This document shows positions 47,872-59,454 of a DNA stretch of 64,000 nt, one piece after another. Below the pieces are notes generated by a model, which saw only the letters and a list, made by a program, of their open reading frames with translations, was not told where the DNA came from and ran no database searches. This DNA is from Whalleya microplaca. Taxonomy: Eukaryota; Ascomycota; Sordariomycetes; Xylariales; Xylariaceae. Location of the stretch: positions 124,001 through 188,000 of the forward strand of contig MU385756.1 in NCBI GenBank assembly GCA_022497155.1, given 5' to 3'. A program made the translations under genes and the position numbers. Numbering within the stretch: the first letter of the stretch is position 1; every line of letters starts with the position of its first letter.

Positions 47872-49804
47872 CAAGAACGATGACTTGTTATGGCTGAATA
47901 CGATTTTAATCTCAGACTCAAAACCCCTAATATTCTCATATTGAACTAGGTGGCGTAGCTTGAAGCGAAGCTAGTTACTAACTCCTCAGGCTAACAGAAG
48001 GGAACGCCATTTATCAGTATGCTTGGATGAACAGAACATATGGGCATTGTGGATGCCCTTGAGAATGAGGAATATATTGACAATAGTTGTGTATTCTAGT
48101 GATAGCAATAAATAATAAGGGCCATATCTGACAATAATATCACTTTGATTCGCAATACCTATACTTAAAGAAACTAGGTGCATAAAATGACGTGCTCCTC
48201 ACACATTGATAATAGCTAATAATTTGAGCATTTATTTGACTGGACTGGGCTTGATGCGTATAATTCAGGTGGAATTTGGGTCATAAATTTTGTTACCTCT
48301 CAGGTGATAGTATAGCAGTAAGTTTAGTTCCTTGTATCAGTAATGTAAAGCCAAGAAAAATTATAACCGCGGATATTGGCTAAGCTAGACTACATCATTC
48401 GTTATGTCTAGCTGTCCATGGATCTAGGACGGATAACCTATCTAAGAACTGCTATATACAGTCTCTATTAAAGACTATATAACTACCTACACTAATTAGA
48501 TATCTTCAACGGCCGACTCATCTTTAGGCTAAGCTTCTCTGTTTAAGTCACGGACATAGACTAGTGTAAGCGGCCCGAAACAACTGTCATCTGTAATTAA
48601 TCTAATAAGTCTATAGGTCTCTATGGTAGGAATAGGGTGTATTGAAGCAATAATGAGCGTTATACCAGTTTGGCTCCCACCTCTCACTCCGAAGTCACAG
48701 TTGGACTCGGGCCAATCAGGGCTTTGGGTGCTTTGCTCATTCTATCAAACTAGAGAAATCACTCAGGCGAAAACTACTAACACTGTTAGGGATCGAGCCT
48801 AACCTCACTTTAGTAATCACAGTTACCATATACTCAAATTCTTTTCATTCGGTCCAGCTGAGGTCTTTCTCCACTGTAACATTCTCTCACCGCGGCATCG
48901 TTCCTAAGTAGCCGGTCTCCTAATCTATTCGCCATGAGGGTTACCGAGCTCGGTCGATGCCCCCTGTACGTGTAACTCATAAATAAGCAAACAGTTTTTG
49001 CTCCACCAGACTCTTCGGTAGTCGGCACCCTGGCCCGGCTTGTGTGACAATACCTAGTCCCGGCATCTCCCGGAACCTTAAACACACGCTTTTCGGAACC
49101 TCCCAGTGAGAAACACATCAGCCCGGTCAACTCCCAATCCATATACATAGATCTTTGCAGCGGGTGGCCCGTGAAGGCAGGTGTTCGAGGTCTGGGAAAC
49201 ATGGTAATTAGGACTTTCTGGTCACTGTAAGGACATTGGTGGCTAGTACCGAGCTTTCGGGCCAGACTACCGTTGACTTTTCCCCGTGACTTAGCTACGT
49301 CCCCTGCATCGCGGGCCTAAGTGGAGGGTGTATTCTCAAACTATCAAGTCAATCGCCGTCGGTAGTATTCCTACCCCTATCCCAAATAGGTAGCTAAGTT
49401 GTGATTACTATGAATCGGTACCACGGAATCTCCTAAAGCCTTTTCCATAGGCTTTAGGCGATATATATATATATATTTATTAAGCTGTTTGAGCCCCATA
49501 ACGTTAGACAAGACGAGATCGGCTTATAGTTAGCTAGGTGTTAAGCTTTAGATTTAATTAGTTTAACATGAGATAGCTAAAAGTCTGACGGCAATAGCAT
49601 GGGAGCCATGACCGCGCATTATAACTTGACCTAGGTTCACGACGAAAACTAAGAATATATGCTAGAGATAATAACCGAGTAAATGGCCTAAGTTAATGAT
49701 ATTATTCATGAATGTAATTGCTCTATAAGTCTAAGTCTAGTTGTCTATATTCATGACATCAATTACTACGAGCTTGTTAGATATATCTCAACAACGAAGG
49801 TGGC
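47872..49804. other. AT-rich interval with degenerate repeat
   Basis: About 1.9 kb without a supported gene. AT-rich, with a TA run near 49461-49476. A more GC-rich segment at about 48834-49330 is open on the minus strand for 122 codons but resembles no protein I know; it lies beside the repeat copy at 48753-48820 and may be part of a decayed mobile element. Confidence 0.5.
48753..48820. repeat. Degenerate dispersed repeat, copy B
   Basis: Counterpart of 24796-24866. It contains TGTTAGG, GATCGAG, CCTAAC in order, so the core can form a 6-bp stem with a 7-base loop. On the minus strand the loop area reads GGCTCGATCCC, close to a polymerase III B box, which would also fit a tRNA-derived SINE. 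I cannot decide between this and a long-terminal-repeat edge. Confidence 0.5.
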
Positions 49805-50905
49805 TTAGTGGGCGGAACTTACACATGACAGGTCGTAAGAGGGCGAGAGGGAGCCGAGGTCACCAGCACCGTAGATGCCAAAGTCGGGGCTAGCCTGTCC
49901 GTACTGCGACTCCTGGAGGTCGTACCACCAGAGGTTGATTCCGCTCGCAATCAAAGTGCAAGCGATATCCTGCCAGTAGATGCGGGCGTTCTCGGGGCTA
50001 GCAACAGCGAGGTTCTGCTGGTCACCGGACACGGGCCACCCGGTCTCGGTGACCCAGACGGGCTTGCCGCCGGCGAGGGCGATGGTCTTGTTGAAGCCGT
50101 CGTAGAAGCGCTCGTGGGCGTCGCCGATGCTGTTGGCCTTGGTCAGCTCCCAGTAAGGGTAGCCGTCGAAGCCGAGCCAGTCGACGTTCTGGATCACGGC
50201 GGCGTTGGAGCCGTTCAGGAACGAGTCGTAGGTGTCGACGTGGCCGACGGGGACGTTGGCCAGCCCCGTGCCGGCGATGGCGCTGCGGACCTTGTTGATG
50301 CAGTCGATCAGCGTCTGGGCGTTGGTGCCGACCTCGCCGCTGGCGTCTCGGTAGAGGTCCTCGCTTCCGACCGAGATGCCTTCGACGAGATCGGTGAAGG
50401 AGGTTCCGTATTGGCTGATGGCAGCTTGAAGAGCTGCTATCTCGTTGGTAATTGCCTGGTCGCCACCTGAGACCCAGAGGCCTAGGAGGAGGGTGGTTTG
50501 AGTCTCGATGGCAGCCGGAATGGCTTGAATAACATCACTAGCTGTTCCCCATTGGACTACGAAAGTGAGTTAGCTTTTACCGAGCTTAGGAATGATATAA
50601 TAGCTTGGGAAGATCAACCACAGAGTTGATCCAGTGAGCATGACGGTTGCTAGCTAGCTAGATATAAAGTACAAAATAGACGTCAACTTACTCATACTGT
50701 AAAGGCGAGCACTGTTCCATCCGGAGGTGTTAGGGAGGTTCTTAGCACGGTTGAATTCGTAAGCGAAATCGCTCTGTGTCAAGGCCTGCTGGTTAAGAAA
50801 AAAGGCACCATAGTTAAAGCCTTTGATCCCGGAGTTGGCGGCGCTGGCAGCAGCAGCAGTTCCGGCAGTGGCCGCAAGACCAATGACGGAGGAAGTGAAA
50901 CGCAT
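49805..50905 (-). CDS. GH17 beta-1,3-glucanase-type glycoside hydrolase
   Basis: Predicted 321 residues from two exons, 50905-50692 and 50556-49805, separated by a rather long 135-base intron. The first residues (MRFTSSVIGLAATAGTAAAA) form a signal peptide, so the enzyme is exported to the wall or medium. The family 17 pattern follows: KGFNYGAFF, GWNSARLYSM, then GISVGSEDL with the proton-donor Glu, WLGFDGYPYWE, VTETGWP with the nucleophile Glu, and INLWWYDLQE. GH17 enzymes cut or rearrange beta-1,3-glucan in the fungal cell wall. The C-terminus is uncertain: the codon for the final conserved Cys is followed by GTAAGT, so the protein either ends SSAH or splices to another exon that I could not define. 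No GPI signal or Ser/Thr-rich tail is seen. Confidence 0.9.
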
Positions 50906-53062
50906 TTCGAACGTATTAATACAAATTACCAAAAATTAAAGCTGAGAAGCGAGCGAGTGACAGCAGCGACGATGGTTAGGTAGTGAGATAAACGAATGTC
51001 TCCTAATTATTATTGTAGATGAGGAGGTAAAAGAGAGTTGAAGAAACTGGAAGAGGATCAGCGGTTCTAGAAGCAGTAGAAAAACAAAAATTGGATAAGA
51101 GATCGGACCTGGATCTGATCATATCACCACGCCCTTGTCGCCGTACTGTCACCTGCATAACCCAACAAGGTGGGTCGATTTCCAAGTCCAGGAATAACTC
51201 AGTGGATATGCCGGCACCATATCCGGTATACTGTAACCTCGTATTGGCGGCCCGCTCTGCGGCTCAGCCTCAACGGTGGATAACTAGGGGTTGACCCAAG
51301 ACCGACTAATTCCCGATTTATTACAGTACGCGTACTCTAGCGCCCAAGTTGGTGAGTTGGCGGTTGGCAATCTCGTCACTTTTTCGGTGGCTTGCCTAGT
51401 TTTCGCTTGACGTTGCCCATTGTTATTAATGCGAGAGGCCAGCCAAGTCGCGTTCTGTATGCTATGTAATGAACCAGTTGTGCATAACATTATCCTGTTG
51501 CCCAGCGGAGGAAACTCTGCAACCTCCGTCTTGAAAGAACACGGGAAAACTTCCAGCTTCTAGGGATCGCGGAACGATGACCCAAGCTGATTGGACGGTT
51601 CGAACGGAAACCCAACTTACTGTGTACGCATGCCAAGTTCCCTGAGACTTCAATTACAGAGGAGACACCAATTCATATGAGACACTAGTTTCTCAACTTC
51701 TACACTTGATCCTACTCAATCAACATATATTGCTTTCTTCACTTGAAAATCTAGTCCTTTACCCGTGAGCGAGCCGCTAGTTCAATTGCTTGATTATACA
51801 GCTATCATTAAACCATACTTTCACTGATAACCGATGTATTACCGTAAAGGTCGATTCTCTCCATTTGTAGGTTGGAGACATTTCCAAGTAGACAAAGGCC
51901 CCCGAATATCATATGTCAATCTCTAAAACCAATCTTTACTAATGTCCATATTGAGTAGATAATGGCGGTCGTCACCATGAGATTCTACTGCTATATTTGC
52001 TACAATTAGACATTGACTGCTAAAAGCAGTCAGATCTTCATAACTATCATTGAATATGAAATATCTATAGATGAATGATTACGGAACTACTTAGTCAATT
52101 TTCAATAGTGGTAAAGACAATCCAGGATGATGTCGATGGAAAACTGAAGGTTGCGATTCGGTGAGCACTTTGTGCCCAAGACTAGGTCATGTAGATCCCA
52201 ACGAAGATGTGTGTTATCTACGTTATAATATATGAGGCGAAACTAAGCCAACTAATGGTTTGTTTATAATTCGCTGTCTGCTTTCAACTATGAATATTCT
52301 TCCCGGTGTTGCCTCATGTTAGTGTTAGGTAACCTTGACTGATATGATGCATAGGCTTTAATGAAAGTCAAAACATGATTCAGTGTTTAGGTTTCAATAA
52401 TTGAACATTATGTCTTACCGAATCTAAAAGAAGCTGTGCTAAGTACTATATGTAGCTTCCCGCGCTCAAAGAGATAATCTGAATACCTAAACAGGATTTC
52501 AAGTTATAATTTCACTAATAAAAGATGGGTGATAACGATATAGATTTCGAGAAAGGAGTTGTCAGAGGATCGCAATCACCGGTAGATCCGAAGAACAAAG
52601 GAGGGCATCGATAGATAGCAGTAGGAGTTTGTTCAGAGTGCATTGCTTCAGGAGCCTCAGGCAAATGAAGATAAAGGCACTTTCGAAGTATATGGCTATA
52701 GGTCATAAGTGTGTTACTATAAGCCAGCGGTATGTATCTTGGAATGCTCTAGAGTTACCTCAATGAGCCACTAAAGTCTCTGGGATTCAGTTATATGGTT
52801 GGATGACCCTTACGCTTAACCAGGATTCCTTTACCATCTAGCATGGTAGTCGTAGCATCTGGACGAGAAGCTACTCGGCGTTTCGAGTAATAGAACGTGC
52901 CTAGCTATCCTAAGGTTGAAATGTCTCTTCTGTTGAGTGAAAGACTATATATAAGTAGAACCTCTGAATGCATGATCAGGAGCTCGTACCAACAAACCCC
53001 ATCCTTCCTACGCAAGTTCGACTACCAAGTCTCAGCTTCAGAGCCAACCGACCTATTATTCA
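50906..53062. other. AT-rich interval between GH17 and second SprT-like gene
   Basis: About 2.2 kb. The first few hundred bases are the GH17 promoter and leader. Beyond that the DNA is AT-rich with only short frames that resemble nothing known. The stretch at 52897-53062 upstream of the protease contains overlapping short frames but no conserved extension of the protein. Confidence 0.5.
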
Positions 53063-53764
53063 ATGTTTCGAATTCCAAATACCCTCCCTTTCCCTACATA
53101 CCAGGGCCGAGTGCCAGAGAGCATTGAACTCTATGATCAGTCTTACGGAGCGCATAACCTACTTCTGGGAACCCTAGGCCTATTCCTGAGGGGAGATGCA
53201 AACCTTAATACCTTACAGCGCAATGCTAGATGGTCATTCAGACTATTTCATGCCGAACGCCGGAGTGATTTCGCAAACAACTCTCACAGTCTTGAGTGGG
53301 TCCGACAAGTGCTCCTCCAGTATATGGAATACATAGATGAGTTTTTCTTCTGCGGAACACTGACTGATAAAAAATGGCCACCTCGTATCAAGGACCTAGA
53401 GGTTTTCGAGAGTATGGAATTAGCGCCCCCAGACTACTACTGTGAATATCCATGGGTTGGTATATGTATGCCCCCTTGGACAAATAACGGGCCTTTCTGT
53501 CGTATTGCTATTACAACAGTTTATAATGGCAGGGCTATGAGCTTAAAGGATCTTGTATCCATATTGGTCCATGAAATGGTTCATGCATATATTTTAACCT
53601 TCTATAAGTATAGTCCTCTTGACTTTGGGTCTGTAAACGACAACGAGGAGCATGGTCCCGTTTGGGACTGTATGTATGTATCGATCGTCAAGACTATGCG
53701 TGGTTGGAATATGGACTTGTTTGATCTCAGCAGCGACGACCCCCATACGTCTATACTAAGCTGA
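53063..53764 (+). CDS. SprT-like zinc metalloprotease, paralogue 2
   Basis: 233 residues, no intron. The segment IDEFFFCGTL matches ADEFFFFGSL of paralogue 1. The HExxH motif (LVHEMVHAYI) lies at His170, Glu171 and His174, and EEHGPVW supplies His197, again with the Gly-Pro seen in SprT/SPRTN proteins. The distance between first and third ligand is 27 residues against 29 in the paralogue. The protein lacks the 60-residue C-terminal extension and contains a different insert (residues about 120-145). All three zinc ligands and the catalytic Glu are kept, so it is probably active. It has no signal peptide. Divergence between the two copies is large, so the duplication is not recent. Confidence 0.82.
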   Translation: MFRIPNTLPFPTYQGRVPESIELYDQSYGAHNLLLGTLGLFLRGDANLNTLQRNARWSFRLFHAERRSDFANNSHSLEWVRQVLLQYMEYIDEFFFCGTLTDKKWPPRIKDLEVFESMELAPPDYYCEYPWVGICMPPWTNNGPFCRIAITTVYNGRAMSLKDLVSILVHEMVHAYILTFYKYSPLDFGSVNDNEEHGPVWDCMYVSIVKTMRGWNMDLFDLSSDDPHTSILS

Positions 53765-55109
53765 ATTCCTTGCATAGATTCTTGATAGGACATCACAGTT
53801 CCCCTAGTAGTTCGAAAATCAGCTGTCTTTGTATTCTGCATGGATGATGAAAATTGGATAGCATATATGATGGATGCCGAATCACGAAGGGTTGCTAACT
53901 TGATAGAGAGTTAAAGATTCGAGAACTAATAAGGCTAGTAATGGTTAATGAATATAGGATTCTATTACATGATCTAATGGGCGCATCGATAAAATAGTCC
54001 AAACTCTTTAACCACAATCATGTCGATAATCATAACGAGAGAGACTGAATACCAGACATGGAGTTTCGTACTAGAACGTAGAGTAGCGTAAGGTTGATTT
54101 TTACTTAGAGAAATCCACCTCTGTGTGAGTGAGTGACAGAGAGCTAAAATCCTAACCTCTAGTATGGGACTTCAACTGATATTCCCCCTAACGAACCTCC
54201 ATCTCGTTTTGAGTCTTGCAACATACATAGATAGCTTTAATACCCACACCGCACTTGTGATGTTCAATTTGTTGTCGTCTTACGAGGTGCAGAGTCGCTT
54301 CTCGGTTGCATACATGAATCTATATATATACTTAGCTATTGACGACTCGTGCAGGGCTGCAAGGGTTAACCGTGTGCTGTAATACTCGTCCTCGGTTGGT
54401 GTGTAGGCTTTTGCGATTCGTCGGTTTTCAATTATCCTTTTCAGATTAGACAAAATCTAGATATTGTTTAGGTATGTTCTGAGATATCCTAGGACCCGAA
54501 TTGAATCTAGGTAGTTCATCATTAGAAAATTCTACAAAGTCTGGGCCCTTGTCTGTTTAGTGATTCTCATCGATTGTCTGAATACCTTGTGCTATAGTGG
54601 CCTTGATATTCGTAGTTCTTCGTTACTTTATCTTCTGGTTCCGGTGCCTTTATTTCCCTGCCGACTGTTAGGTCCCCGACTCCTATTCCTTCCTATCTTC
54701 CCATCGAATTATCAAATCCAAAGTTACGGTTTTTCTCTCCAGGACTGTCATGCAGACCTATTATTTTCTCAATGCTTGTCTTGAATGCAGAAGAAAGCTC
54801 TGGCCGCGCACACCCACTACGCTTCACATTGTCGTCTCTCAAGACAGCGTAAGGGTAAAAACATATAATGCATAAGCCCGTAAAACTGCCGGGGATATCT
54901 TGGTGTTCGAGAACACTATGACTGACTAACTCCTCCCCCAATATGATGCAAGTACACAGGTATCCGTATCTCATATACGTGAATTATACAATGAAGTCCC
55001 ATACCTAGCCACGCCGCAAAATCTGCTTCCCTGCCTCCCTACCCCCCTACCTATCTGCCTGCCTGCAATGCATTCACCCATCCACGACGCCAATAGACCC
55101 AAGAGCTTC
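53765..55109. other. Intergenic interval, AT-rich on the left
   Basis: About 1.35 kb between the SprT-like gene and the end of CHK1. No supported gene. Composition changes near 54950-55060 to C-rich words (CTACC/CTGCC), marking the return to the gene-dense block. Confidence 0.55.
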
Positions 55110-56858
55110 CTAAGCCTCAGGCTTATAAACACCATCCTTACAAAGCAGCACGACCTTCTTGAAAAACCGCCGCCACTCCAGCGGATCGCCCTTGAGCTTG
55201 ACGAACCGGACCTCGAGCAGCTCGCCCCGGGCCTCGGGGAGCCGGTACCGGTCGACCAGGATCTCGCCGTGCAGGCCCTGCTTGCGGTCGTCGAGCGCGC
55301 GCACGCGCAGCGCGGACACGCGGTCCCCCGACCCCACTTTGGGCGACCCAGAAGATGGGAGCGGCACGTTGAGGTTGTGCAGCGCGTCGCCGAGCATCTG
55401 CACGAGCAGCGCGGGCGGCATGTGCGAGAAGAAGCGCGTGAAGGAGTGCGCGGGCACGATGTCGCGGAAGCGCCGCGCGCGCTGGGTCAGCGTGAGAGGC
55501 ACCCCGGGCGTCTGCGAGAACTGGCTCATCGACGGCTCCTCGGCCAGCGCGTCGAAGAAGGCGTTGGATTGCGAGGCGTCGGCGGCGGCGGCGGCGTCGT
55601 GCGGGAGTGTCGCGTCCGCGCGCGAGACGGGTTGCGTGGAGGAGATGGCGAGGGCGCCGAGCGAGCGCAGGGCGGGGCGCTCCCAGTCGAAGAGGACGTC
55701 GCTGATGGGGGTCTCGGGCTGCGTGGAGGAGAGCTTGAAGTTGAGGTTGGTGGCCAGGGGCCCGCTGTCGATGTCCATGGTGTCCGCGGATTCTTGCGAG
55801 GTGTGCGTGGAGGGAGGAGGGGGGGGCCGCTGGCTGAAGTCGATGCGCAGGTTCTCGAGCATCTGCGTCGCCAGGTTGAGCGGGTCGGAGACCTGGCCGT
55901 CGGAGGTGAGTAATCTGTTGTGGCGGGTGTACCAGGGATGTTGGCGTATCTGAGCGAACGAGAATCTTCTATTTGCTTGAATGTTCATCATACCCCTGAG
56001 CAAGGACAGCGCATCGGCCGGTATTCTCTCCCACAGACTATCTGTGCTTCGACCGTTGGTCTTGATGTATTCCTGGTATTCCCAGCTTTGAGAGGTCGGC
56101 TCGTCCCATGGCGTGTTGCCCACGAGCAGGACGAACAGGATGACGCCACACGACCAGATGTCTACGAGCTCGGCGGCGTACTTGCTGACGTCATGGGTTC
56201 TATCCATGCGTCCGCAGGCCAGCACCTCAGGGGCGACGTAGGGCGGGCTACCACACATGGTTGAGCTCTTCTTTTTCTGGCCCTTGTATTCGAACATGGT
56301 CGCCATGCCGAAGTCTGCGAGCTTCAGGTTGCCGTTGTCCGACATGAGGATGTTCTCCGGCTTGAGATCGCGATGTGCCACACCCTTGGAGTGCATGAAG
56401 CTCACGCCGCTGATGAGCTGCAAGAAGTAGAGCTGCGCGATGTCCTCGGCCACGCCCACGTCGGCCTCTATCTTGTCGAAGAGATCGCCGCCCTCGGCGT
56501 ACTCCATGGCTATCCATCTCCACACTGGATCTTCGCCGGTTGCAAACCATTCGATCACGTTCGGATGCTGGCCGATGTGAGAATGTAAGGACACCTCCAT
56601 GGCGATCTGTTTCGCCGAGACGCGGCCATGTTTAGTAGCATAGCTCTTGTTTATCAGCTTGACGGCAAAAACTGGTGAGGGCGCATCTAGGGGCACGGCC
56701 TTCTTGATCCTGGTGTATGAGTCAGTAAGCCGTCCATGTATACGGAACAGTATTGGAACTAGGCAGACTCACGAGGCATAGGCTCCTCTTCCTATGGTTT
56801 TGGATATAATTCTAAAGGGTAAATCACTGGGTAGCGGATCTAGTTGAGACTGCAACAT
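55110..56858 (-). CDS. CHK1: DNA-damage checkpoint kinase CHK1
   Basis: Ser/Thr kinase that halts the cell cycle after DNA damage, activated by the ATR/Mec1-type kinase. Predicted 561 residues from two exons, 56858-56773 and 56709-55110. The start gives LPFRIISKTIGRGAYASIKKA, the usual fungal Chk1 opening with the Gly-rich loop at 23-29. Key residues: Lys46 in FAVKLINK, Glu67, HRDLKPEN with Asp143, DFG at 161-163, then CGSPPYVAPEVL. The linker holds several S/T-Q dipeptides (SSTQP twice, TSQES, ASQS, MSQF), the sites ATR-type kinases favour. The C-terminal part (about 440-561) corresponds to the KA1-like regulatory domain, ending WRRFFKKVVLLCKDGVYKP. UBC11 diverges from it 1.2 kb away. A possible leader intron begins near 57080. 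Confidence 0.94.
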
Positions 56859-58069
56859 GTTGCTTAGCAATTATGACGACTTCCAGATGCGATGCTTCAC
56901 CTAGGTGAACCTAGTGTATAAGGAACCCACAAGGGAAATATGAATCGACAAATAGGACGGGCTAGACTCTGGAGGAGTATGTAGATGAGATGATACACAG
57001 TAGTACCGTACTAAAATATCAAGATGAAGTTGCGCATGCAGGAGAAGACTGAAAAGAGACAAGAACACGAAATACTCACCATGCTGGGCTTATAAACGCG
57101 TCCGGTCGCGTTGAGATATGTAATCAATTAAAGTCGAGTTGAGATGTTTTTGTTTGGGACCGTCTTGCGACAACATGAGTTCATTGGCTGAGGATCGTTT
57201 CTGACTTACATGTACATACGCATGCCTGGCATATGAAGCACAGGGGTTTACGCCCCGCAAAGCTCCAAAAAGACCCCCCCGGTCGTAGCGGGCCGGGCAG
57301 GTATTGGCGGCTCACGGAGGCCCTAGCCACTCTCCTAGCTGCCTAGCTCTAGGCCGGTGCGCGTACTGCGTAGGTAGCCACTCACCACTGGATATAAGGG
57401 TCGCTACCTACCATATACATACGCTGACAAGTATTCTGTGTACTGTAATAATGCGGCTAGTGGTTATCTGACAGTATGTATCATCGTGTGGTTGCCATAG
57501 GTGCGGCGGGTCAACCACGAGCAGCGACGGTTGTTTACACATACAAAGGTACAAAGGTCCCAATTGCGATTCCAATTTTGATCTCGCCTTCTATTTTCTA
57601 TTTCTCCAATCCGCTGACTTCATAACCTACATGTACCTCCTTTATATAAGTCCTAGAACCAGAACGTTTATAAGGTGTGTGCAACCTACATTCCTCATTC
57701 CTCGCGTGTCCCCCTTTTCTGCCTTTGATTGGGTCCTTTTTTGTCAGTTGGAGTTACTGTAGTAGTCTATAGACGTCTATTCAATTGTTCTGCATCTTGC
57801 ATCACTAACAGACAAGCCACTTGCATTCCAGATCGATTTCGATTCGTCTCCTTTTTTTTCCCATTTCTCTTTTTCTGTTTCCTTGACAGACAACGGCAGC
57901 CCCCGAATCCAGCCAGCAGCGCAAAAGCAGCCAGCTCAGCTTTGGGGGTCCTTTGTCTCGATTTACTGTAATCGGTTGTTCCGTCTTGATTCATTCGGTA
58001 CATTTTTTTTCAACATTGGGTCTTGAACGAATCGCGTTCGTTCCAATTGCAAAAAAAATAACAGCCAAT
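56859..58069. promoter_or_regulatory. Divergent promoter region of CHK1 and UBC11
   Basis: 1.2 kb shared by two cell-cycle genes. An MluI cell-cycle box lies at 57096-57101, and a GTGAGT word directly after an ATG near 57080 on the minus strand suggests a leader intron of CHK1. The half near UBC11 is pyrimidine-rich with T runs, typical of fungal leaders. A short ACAAAGGT repeat occurs near 57543-57558. No gene is supported here. Confidence 0.5.
57096..57101. promoter_or_regulatory. MluI cell-cycle box (ACGCGT)
   Basis: The exact palindrome ACGCGT lies about 240 bases upstream of the CHK1 ATG. This is the core site of the MBF transcription factor, which drives G1/S genes in yeasts. A single six-base match can be chance; its position in front of CHK1 makes it worth noting. 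Confidence 0.35.
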
Positions 58070-58818
58070 ATGGACTACGAAATGGAAGACTCTCAGAACG
58101 CGGCCCCCGGCAGCGTTCAGGCTGCGAAGCTGGGTGGCACACAGAGAGGGCCAGATGCACAGAGTGTGACGAAGAGGTACGGGCCGCCCTCATTATTCCA
58201 TCAACTTCAACACAGTTGATTGAGTGAGCAACAACTTAATCTAACCAACACCCCCTTCCCAGATTACAAACGGAGCTGATGCAGCTGATGACCTCCCCCG
58301 CGCCGGGCGTCTCGGCCTTCCCCTCGGCGGACGGCAACCTGCTGTCGTGGGCGGCGACGATCGAGGGGCCTGACGACACGCCGTACGCCGGGCTGACCTT
58401 CAAGCTGACCTTCGCCTTCCCGCCCAACTACCCCTACGCGCCGCCCACCGTGCTCTTCAAGACCCCCATCTACCACCCCAACGTCGACTTCTCCGGCCGC
58501 ATCTGCCTCGACATCCTCAAGGACAAGTGGACCGCCGCCTACAACACCCAGACCGTGCTCCTGAGTTTGCAGAGTCTGCTCGGCGAGCCGAATAAGTGAG
58601 TTTTGCATCTTGCACCTTGCACCTTTGCGCCTTTGCACCTTTGTTATGTTACTATATAAATCTAGTTGTTTATATATATATATATATAAACGAGTCCTCG
58701 CTAATCAAATGGCAGCGCTTCTCCATTGAATGGCGAGGCTGCCGAGTTGTGGGACAAGGACGCGGAGGAGTTCAAGCGGAAGGTGACCGGCCGTCACCGC
58801 GATGTAGACGATGACTGA
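58070..58818 (+). CDS. UBC11: Ubiquitin-conjugating enzyme E2 C (UBC11/UBE2C homologue)
   Basis: 180 residues from three exons: 58070-58176, 58263-58595, 58716-58818. The UBC fold shows [19 protein letters not shown] and the active-site segment [13 protein letters not shown] with catalytic Cys117; the close human relative UBE2C has Cys114. [11 protein letters not shown] and the C-terminal [11 protein letters not shown] complete the family pattern. The N-terminal extension of about 35 residues before LQTEL is typical for UBE2C. The enzyme passes ubiquitin to the anaphase-promoting complex, which destroys cyclin B and securin. Intron 2 (58596-58715) contains a TA run. It diverges from CHK1. Confidence 0.93.
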
Positions 58819-59454
58819 ACAAACAAAAATTGCATTATACCCACCCCATACATGTCAATGTGTCCCTTATAGCGTGGTCGAGTATCATCATATTGTTTTC
58901 GCGGGGCGGCTGTGAAAGGGGATTACTACTACCAGCATTGGAGAACCGGAGTCAATAAGTCGGGCTGACTGGCTTGGGGTCATTGTTGTCTGTCTGTTGC
59001 GAAACCATTGCCCATTGGAGAGAGAGAGAGACATTGCCATTGCATTTACATATAGCTGGTGTCAAGGCTGAAGAGGAATATCCGTCGCTTGCACATTTGC
59101 GGATAGGAATGCAGTAACTGTACCTATCAATGGAGTTTTCATGACCTTAATTGCGAAGTCTCACTGATGTGCATGCGTATAGATATCATGACGGGAAACG
59201 CTTTAGCAGCATACACTCACTCACTTGTCTCATCTCACCAGATGAGATGAGGGAAAGAAGACCAAGTCTGCAGAGATTGTTGGTTCACATGTCTTGATTC
59301 ATCGACCAGTCAGTGAAGCTAAATCTCATGTGTGTGTGTGTGTGTGAAGCCAGAAGGAACTCCGAAACCATGCCCCTTCTCGAAACCCAGCCCGGTAGTG
59401 ATCTCAACGAAACACATAGGTATTTATCTGCCATTCGCTTTGCTTGTCTTTTCT
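58819..59454. other. Convergent 3' interval
   Basis: About 640 bases between the ends of UBC11 (plus) and RPL31 (minus). A short inverted repeat, ATCTCA.CAGATGAGAT-like, lies near 59230-59250, and there is a GT run at 59331-59346. No gene is supported. Confidence 0.55.

Noticed and set aside
48834..49202. 122-codon minus-strand frame in the AT-rich island
   Set aside because: Uneven composition, no family, adjacent to a degenerate repeat; more likely part of a decayed element than a gene.
55068..55953. Long open frames (281 and 264 codons) on the plus strand opposite CHK1
   Set aside because: They are shadows of the GC-rich CHK1 coding region; their Arg/Gly-rich or Ser/Arg-rich products match no family.
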